From: Melieria omissa
Lineage: Eukaryota > Arthropoda > Insecta > Diptera > Ulidiidae
Direction: 5' to 3'
Length of the DNA stretch: 64,000 nucleotides
Assembly: GCA_963971225.1 (NCBI GenBank)
Contig: OZ020269.1
Location: 90,044,783-90,108,782 of the forward strand
Below the pieces are notes generated by a model. It saw only the letters and a program-made list of their open reading frames with translations, was not told where the DNA came from and made no database searches. Position 1 is the first letter of the stretch, and the number at the start of each line of letters is the position of its first letter. Both the position numbers and the translations under genes were made by a program. Of the stretch, positions 57,607 to 64,000 are shown piece by piece.

Positions 57607-58607
57607 AGACCTCTGCAAAAGACTGAAAGTCTATAATATCTTTACAGAACGAACAACTTGGAAAAATCCAGAAAAATATGCTGTAAACCAGATCCAAATA
57701 TCATCCAGCAGGTCAAAATCGGAAGCCTAATTTCAATGGCCTTCAAAAGGCTTTCAACGTATTCTCGGTATTCGGTTATTTTGCTGATGAAGTGGGTAAT
57801 TTAATAACTTCATTAAATAATCAGATTACCAACGGATATAAAAATAAAATCTTGCATATTTACGTTAATTAGTTCTCTAATCGAAAGACGATCGTAATGA
57901 CCATTAACGAAAATGGAACATGACATTCTAGTTAAATTCCTCACAAAACAGGGAAAATTTACAAAAATTTGTATGAAGTGACAATGACTGCTTATTTAGA
58001 ATTGTCACTTTCATTATCTATAGTTCAAATAATTTAAAATCATGATCAAATTAATTTTAAGACTTTTTGAGAGTATGAACTAAAAATGCCTAACAATTTC
58101 TGTATAGATTATAAAAATGTTTTTATTTTACTTTGTATTATTTTTACCGCGATGACACTGATTACTTTCATTCGCGTCAATTCAAGAATTTCCGAAACAT
58201 TTAGTGATCAGTTGTTTATAAAATGTAAATGACATTTTTTTGGGCTTATCAAATAATGATTTATCATATTTACTACGTAAATATGAACGCTCAATTTTGT
58301 TCTCTCTACAAATGAAAACCAAGACGTTTATGTTAAAGAGCTAGAATCTCAATTCCATTCAAACAATACATTGATATAATGTTAAAGTTAAATAGTTATC
58401 TGTCATTACGCTCTCCGCAACAACTCAGCTCAACTCATTGAGTTGAATTTCACTATTTAACCAGATTTTTCATTTGTCGAAAAAATTACAAAATTTATTG
58501 AGTGATGAAAATTATTTCAATTCGATTACTCCATTTGTATGTTTGTCAACCCATATATAAGATATATGTAAGTTTTGGAAAAGTTGGGATATTGCAATAA
58601 AGTTTGG
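57607..58607. other. Right end of unit 2
   Basis: Aligns with 34230-34450, 38926-39130, 39946-40026 and 41592-42046 of unit 1. It provides the empty sites for the two unit-1 LINEs and holds the first part of the mariner relic (57905-58075). Confidence 0.75.
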
Positions 58608-59627
58608 TAAGATTTGTAGTGAGGGTTCACTGCCTCAATGCCAAGGATCTTCCTTAAAGGTTATAGCTCCAAATGGAGTAAGGAATGCGACAGACTGAGG
58701 TAAAATTAATCACCGAGCTTCTAAGTGGTCACTGCAGGTTGAGAAAACACATGATTTCGAATAGGTTAGAGTCTAGACGTTAGACTTATGTTAGTGAAAC
58801 CATAAAGTAAATTCCTGAGTACATCACACTAACATATATACATTGTGATGCAGTATGTTGCAGGCCATATCTGTGATAGCACTGAATTGTAGTAGGGTCA
58901 AAATTTCTCAAGGGGGCCACTTTAAAATCGATGGTCTCAGTTTTCGTTGATCAATACGATTTTCGAATTTTGAAAAAAAATGTTTTTTTCATCAGTTATT
59001 TACAGTTAAAGTTTTTGTTCATGTTTTTTTTCAAAAATTCATAACTCACGAACGGTTTATCGAAACTCAACGTTTTCTACATCAAAATTTTTGTCAATTA
59101 ATATACTTTGCAATGAAAAAATCTTTCTTCACAAAAAAATTATTATTTAGCTGAAAATCCTATTTGTTGTAAATAATTGAAAATGAATGAAACTTCTCCG
59201 CCAGCGAGAAAATTTTGACACACTTTGAAGCTGAATCTGAGTATCAATGAAAATCAAATAATATTCATGAAGATTTTTTGTTTACTTGAAATTATTGTGT
59301 GAATTGTCTAATCAGAGAAAAGACAAAATTTGTTAAATGGTATAAAAATATAAGTGTGTGTGTGTATATGTGTGTCTTTTATTACTTGAAGCTTCTCTCA
59401 CTTGGCATTAAATGCTGTCTGTAAAGTGCTCTCCGCTCAGTTAAACCAGCAACTACTGATTTTTGTTTTTTTTTAGTTAGCTCAGCTCATCAAGCAGGTT
59501 TTTGATGCATTCTAAGAAATTGAATATAATTTTTTTTGAATTAAATAAAATTTGAATGAATTATGTTAATTTTGGTTTTATTTTGATTTGCTTAACTTTT
59601 GTTGTTTTGTTTTTGGTCATTGTTAAA
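58608..59627. other. Intergenic, possible LINE scrap
   Basis: Near 58700-58790 a plus frame reads LITELLSGHCRLRKHMISNR, like the LSGHC region after RNase H in I-type LINEs (compare FMTGVLSGHCLLNMHK at 40116-41585). The rest is AT-rich and unrecognised. Confidence 0.4.
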
Positions 59628-60122
59628 AATAAAAGGCAATGAAATTATGTTTGATTTTTAAGACAATTTATTGTGCTTTTTTAGCTAAAATTTGGTACAA
59701 ATTCTACAAATAAAAAAGCTAAGGTAGTAAAAAAGCTTGTAATAAAAGAGTTAAAGTGCTTAATCTGCAAAGAGTGAATACCGACAATGACGCTGGAATT
59801 GTTAATAAATAAAAGACAATGAAATGTTATTAGATTTTTAAAGAAAATTGTTTGTGTATTTTTATGGTTTTGGCTATAATTTGGTAAAAATTGTACAAAT
59901 AAAAAGATAAAGTTATAAAAAAGCTTGTAATAAAAAAGCTATAGTTTTAAATCTGCGAAGAGCGAATACCGTCAATGAAGCTTAAATTATTTAAAAAAAA
60001 TAAAAGACAATGAAATGTCGTTAGAAATTTGTTTGTGTTGTTTTTTTAGCTAAAATTTGGTACAAATTGTACAAATAAAAAAGCTAAAGTTATAAAAAAG
60101 CTTGTAATAAAAGCTTGTAAAA
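59628..60122. repeat. Tandem repeat, unit about 185 bp
   Basis: About 2.7 diverged copies starting near 59628, 59810 and 60001. Each holds GACAATGAAATG, GCTAAAATTTGGTACAAATT, ACAAATAAAAAAGCTAAAG and AAAAAGCTTGTAATAAAA. It lies 0.4 kb beyond the 3' end of gene C. Confidence 0.85.
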
Positions 60123-60527
60123 GCCACAATGAGGCTAAACATTACAGCTCATGTGATAGATTTGTCTCTGTTTGTCCCGTTTCATTGGGGTTAAGATCCG
60201 AGCGCAACACAATGGATGCTTTTTGAAAATCCTTATACTAGACTATTTATAAATAAGTATGCAAAATTTTAATTATAAACCAATACATTACAACTTATGT
60301 TAACTATACAATCGTTTTTTTATATAATCAATTGTTTTTTTTTCTTTTTTACAATCAATTCACTGCATCAATGAGAATCACTTGTTCACACAGTATTTTA
60401 AAAACGAAATTCTTTGCAAACAAATTTACAAAATGTAACAAATGTAATTCACAACTCATTTCATCACAAGTACATCAATCATCACATTTCTTCCAAAATC
60501 TAACGCCTCGGCTATGAGTTTCCCATT
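60123..60527. other. 3' flank of gene C
   Basis: AT-rich, presumably 3' UTR and beyond. No strong AATAAA is seen on the minus strand; ATTAAA-type variants are present near 60270. Confidence 0.35.
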
Positions 60528-61660
60528 TTACAGTGGACACTCGACCGCTGTCCACTGGCAGAACTTATTCGAGGCCGTGTGCTCTTTGTCGTTGTAGCCG
60601 TTGATGTAGCGCCGCTCATGGTTCTGATCCAGCCTGGGTGAGGCGCACATCAGGTACCCGTTCTGTTCCAACACCAGTGCGCCCTCCACGTACTGCAGCG
60701 TCCACAAGGCGCCAGCCGGCTGGTAGCCGGACTCCCAGGCCAGCAGCAGATTGTCGTTGTCGCTGTCCATGTACAAATATTTGCCATACTTTTTGCCCTT
60801 CAGCGTCACCGTGTAGGGCAGTCCGCCCCTATGCGCATTGCTTGCGTTCGTTGGCAGCTCGAAGAGCCTGAGCCAGGCGCCCTGCGACATTTCGCCGCCC
60901 GGTGGCACCCACGTGAACATGTAGCGCCGATTGCTGTCGAAGAAGATGCCCTCAGCCATGTACAGGTACTCGTCGTAGCCCTTGTTGAACAGGCAAAAGT
61001 TGCTCTTGAAGTAGAAGAAGTGCAGTGTGCTGGGCAGCCGATCGATGGCTGCGTTTAGGTCCTCACGCAGCCGCCCGTCCAGCTGCGCGTAGAGCAGATC
61101 CTGCTTGGCTTTGTAGAAGTAGTAGCCCACGTTGAGCAGGTAGGCATTGTTGATGGTGCCGCGCTTGGTGAATTTCGCATACAGATACAGCTGCGCCTCC
61201 AGCATCAGCTTGAAGCTGACCATATCGCCTTTGTGATAGAGCTGCCACAGGTAGGCGGCCACTGCTTCGGTGCTCTGAATCGTGTAGAGCATGTCGATTG
61301 CCTCGCAGTAGATGGCCTTGGACAGCGCCTCGTCGTAGACGGTGGTCAGGAAGTTGGCAAACTGCAGAATTTCCGTGTCCTTGGGAAAGCAGTCGCTATT
61401 GAGGAATTTCACCAGCACTTTGGCGTTCTTCGAAACGAGCCGCTCGCGCAGCTTGTTGAGTATGCCGACGCCTACTTCGTCGCTGCCCGAGCATGTGCTG
61501 CAAGAAAATATTTGCAGCCATGATTGCAGCATTCGAGCAGAGAGTGCACCACTTACCTGGAGCTGCCCATAATTTGATGTTCGAGTATATCGTCCAGAGA
61601 CGCAATGGAGAGCGTGAGCAATGCCAAGAACACAACACACATGCCCGACGTGTTCATCAT
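60528..61660 (-). CDS. Secreted two-domain protein, gene C
   Basis: Exon 1 is 61557-61660 and exon 2 is 60528-61497, joined in phase 2 across a 59-base GTAAGT...TTGCAG intron (61498-61556). The 357-residue product starts with a signal peptide (MMNTSGM then VVFLALLTLSIA). It shares the layout of A and B, with about 60% identity by eye: LRERLVSKNAKVLVKFL, AAYLWQLYHKG, LEAQLYLYAKF, YLLNVGYYFYKAKQD, IDRLPSTL, FCLFNKGYDEYLYM, GKYLYMDSDND, GYLMCASP, FCQWTAVECP. The same intron position and phase show common descent. It lies outside the duplicated units, so it probably represents an older split. The long frame running upstream through the intron to 61742 is an artefact of read-through. Confidence 0.9.
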
Positions 61661-61674
61661 GCGAGCCAAAGCAA

Positions 61675-61707
61675 GACTGGTCAGCGCAGCGACTCTGGAT
61701 TTTTATT
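61675..61707 (-). promoter_or_regulatory. Putative core promoter of gene C
   Basis: AATAAAAAT on the minus strand (61699-61707) is followed about 25 bases later by an initiator-like CAGTC (complement of 61675-61679), giving a 5' UTR of only about 18 bases. Confidence 0.45.
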
Positions 61708-61744
61708 GAATCGTAATAAGAAATGTATCCCCTAAAAGACATAG

Positions 61745-63490
61745 CAGCAAACTGATCAACTCAACTGATATGGTTTTAAAGAGGTTAAGAGAGCGCGCCA
61801 AGAGCGTAAGAGAGCTCAAAGATTAAGCCAAGATTCACTATTGATCTCATTGTAATCGCGACCGGCTTTGGTGAATGCAAATCTTGTAAGCGGCAAAACA
61901 AGAAATAAGACACTGCTTTCTGAGTATTGGGTCGGTTTCGAGTTAGCAATAATAACAAATAACAAAGAAGTAAACAAATGTGAAATGTCTATAAACAAAG
62001 AAGCGCGGCTTGACTGCGATTTCTTACTGCAGCTGCTCGATGGGCAGAAACGCTATGAAAGATATGCTCGCGAAGAAAGAGAGCCGCAACCTGATTAAGC
62101 TCCGAATCGTTCTGAGAATCACAATCGGTGGGAGTTGCGAGAGAGCATGATTTATAAATAAATTACTTTAATTCAAAACATTCTATCATAATGAAATTTT
62201 AAATGCTATTAAAAACTTCATTTGCATAGTCGATAAGACAATAATTGCTATTCACAGGGGAACTTTTTACAATTCTATGCTAATTTTTGAATGCTAATTT
62301 CTGGAGGCTTGGTCTCACTTCAAGACCATCGAGTCTGTTAGAAAATACAAAAATATATTTGCAAAGTTGTCAAAATATTTCATTTATTAGACTGCAGTTA
62401 AAACGCGGGATTAATGATTTATATTATCACTAGAAAGACCGAAAATTTTCCATACCTAGAAAGACCGCAACAATCAGTTCATCACTGGAGCTTTTTATCA
62501 CTGGACATTTTTTTTGGTATTTTAAAGGTTACTTTGTACATAATTTTAACATTTCAATACTAGAATATATATTTTTTAGATCACTTTTACCTATATAAAA
62601 TAAAAAAGGAAAATAAGAGCAATTGTCTCGTATTTTTATTCAAATTGCAGTATTTTCAAAAGTTTTTTTTGGTCGGTTCTTTCATTTGCCTATTTTATCT
62701 TCCAACCATTTTCTACTGTTGTGCTTCATCTGAATTTTATTTTCTGATCTATTAATTATGTATAAAACTGTATAAAACTCAATGTTTTGTATTTGTTTGT
62801 TTGCTTGTCCTTTACAAACTTATGTACTTCTGGGCCGATTGAGCTGAAACTTTAACAAAATATGCGTTTTGTGCACATTTAACGGGATCACCATAAACAT
62901 ATGTTAAAAAATGTATTTGTTGATTGAATACCGATTTTCCGGGATCAAATTCTTCAATCTAAAAATCCCGCCATTTGAAAAATAACCAAAATGTGACATC
63001 CCTAGAAAAAGAATTCAGCGACGACACTGGTTTCAACACGTCAGTCGTATGACCGATGAAGCTTCTGGGAAGAAAGTGTTCGGAAACTCTGAAAACTCTC
63101 TTAATCATCACATGTTATAATGAATTCAAGATGGTATGTGCGGAGCTGACGCGCCTGACGAGAGGTTTTGTATTAAGCTATGGAATTTGGTTAGGGGGTT
63201 CTTATGGCCAGGTGGGTAAGTAACGATATTAATTAGTAGACTGGTATACTGTTTGTGAGTTTTTTCTTGTAGTCAATTGTTTTTCACTCCACATTTTATT
63301 CAAGAGAATTTCGCCGCCCGTTCCTGAAATTCATATTTCTGTAGTCTTTTTCTTCATCTTGCGCTCACAGATCTCAATGGACTGACAACAATTAAATTTT
63401 TTTTAATCGTTGAAATATTTTCCAGGGTTTAATTACATACTTGGCAAATAAAAAAACGCTAAATTACGATAGTGAAAACTTGGTATAAGG
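61745..63490. other. Intergenic upstream of gene C
   Basis: AT-rich with no gene recognised. A short motif TAGAAAGACCG occurs twice (62432, 62457). Confidence 0.4.
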
Positions 63491-63499
63491 AAATAATCT

Positions 63500-64000
63500 G
63501 AGGTTAGGAAAGCAATCGCTGTGCCTCCATCTTTCCTTTCGTCCTTTTTTCAGCCTTTTTCCATCTTTACTTCTGTTCTTCTTTTTTAGTTTTTTCTTCC
63601 TTTTTTTCTTTATTTGTCTATTTCTCGTTTATTCTTTTTCTCGCTTTCCTTCTTTTTACTTCTTTTTCTTTTTTGCTTTCTTTTATTCTTTAATTCCTTT
63701 TTTCTGTTTTTACTTCTTTATTCTTTATTTCCATTTTCTCTTTAGTTTTTTTCGCCACCTTGCTTTACATCCTTACTTTTGACTCTTTCTTTACACGTTT
63801 TTTTACTTCGTTATTCTCTACTTATTTCTTTTTTTTTTCTCTATTTCCTTCTATCTTTCCTTCTTTCTATCTTTATTTCTTAAATTGTTTCTTTCTTTTT
63901 TGCTTTCTTTCCTTTTTTGATTTTTTCTATATGGCTTTGCTTTTTTTCTTTTTTATTTTTGCTTTCTTCATTTCTTTCTTTCTATCTTTCTTTGTTTAAT
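63500..64000. repeat. Pyrimidine-rich low-complexity tract
   Basis: Nearly all T and C, with TTTC/TTCTT runs. The open frame at 63760-63999 (Phe/Leu/Ser only) is an artefact of composition. The tract runs off the window. Confidence 0.85.

Larger units (their letters stand above)
42052..58607. repeat. Tandem segmental duplication, unit 2
   Basis: Begins GGCGCTGGGTGTTGCTG just after unit 1 ends and finishes at GCAATAAAGTTT (about 58607), the same end as unit 1. It carries gene B. It is longer than unit 1 because of its own insertions: a nested stack (42672-46158), MITEs at 46255, 47005, 48888 and 56678, an LTR-like piece at 49420 and an RTE-like LINE at 50480. Confidence 0.9.

Noticed and set aside
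60528..61742. 404-residue single-exon version of gene C
   Set aside because: The extra N-terminus comes from reading through the intron from upstream DNA. The spliced model gives a signal peptide and matches the intron position of A and B.

Overview
The window looks like AT-rich nuclear DNA of a higher fly (Diptera). Evidence seen: very short introns (59-65 bases) with GT/AG ends, abundant CA, CAA/GTT and AT simple repeats, and relics of typical insect transposons (R1-, I-, RTE- and CR1/Jockey-type LINEs, mariner, hAT, piggyBac and pogo-like elements, tRNA-derived SINEs). A tephritid-like fly is my guess, not something the sequence proves. No bacterial-type genes, rRNA or CRISPR are present.

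Only three genes look intact and host-derived, all on the minus strand: 32247-33391 (A), 54772-55914 (B) and 60528-61660 (C). Each has two exons, a phase-2 intron and a signal peptide, and encodes a secreted protein of 357-359 residues with a helical N-terminal half and a strand-rich C-terminal half. A and B are about 94% identical; C is about 60% identical to both by eye. The layout recalls 30K-type storage lipoproteins, but the family assignment is open.

Region by region: 1-28736 is gene-poor, with a solo LTR (27-453), LINE and SINE relics, a 113-copy GGAAA array (17046-17610), several minisatellites and two decayed mariners. 28737-42046 and 42052-58607 are two copies of one tandem segmental duplication, carrying genes A and B respectively. 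Because the copies align, each works as the empty-site control for insertions in the other. Unit 1 gained a 4.4-kb CR1/Jockey-like LINE, an I-type LINE fragment and a small piggyBac-like MITE. Unit 2 gained an RTE-like LINE with a 12-base target duplication, several MITEs, an LTR-like piece, and a stack in which a DD37E mariner with an intact transposase sits in a piggyBac-like element, inside a hAT-like element, inside a pogo-like MITE, inside an older MITE shared by both units. 58608-64000 holds gene C between a 185-base tandem repeat and a pyrimidine-rich end.

Functionally, this is a small cluster of secreted-protein genes that grew by tandem duplication and then absorbed transposons. Copies A and B already differ in a cysteine, in promoter spacing and at about 23 residues, with few silent changes.
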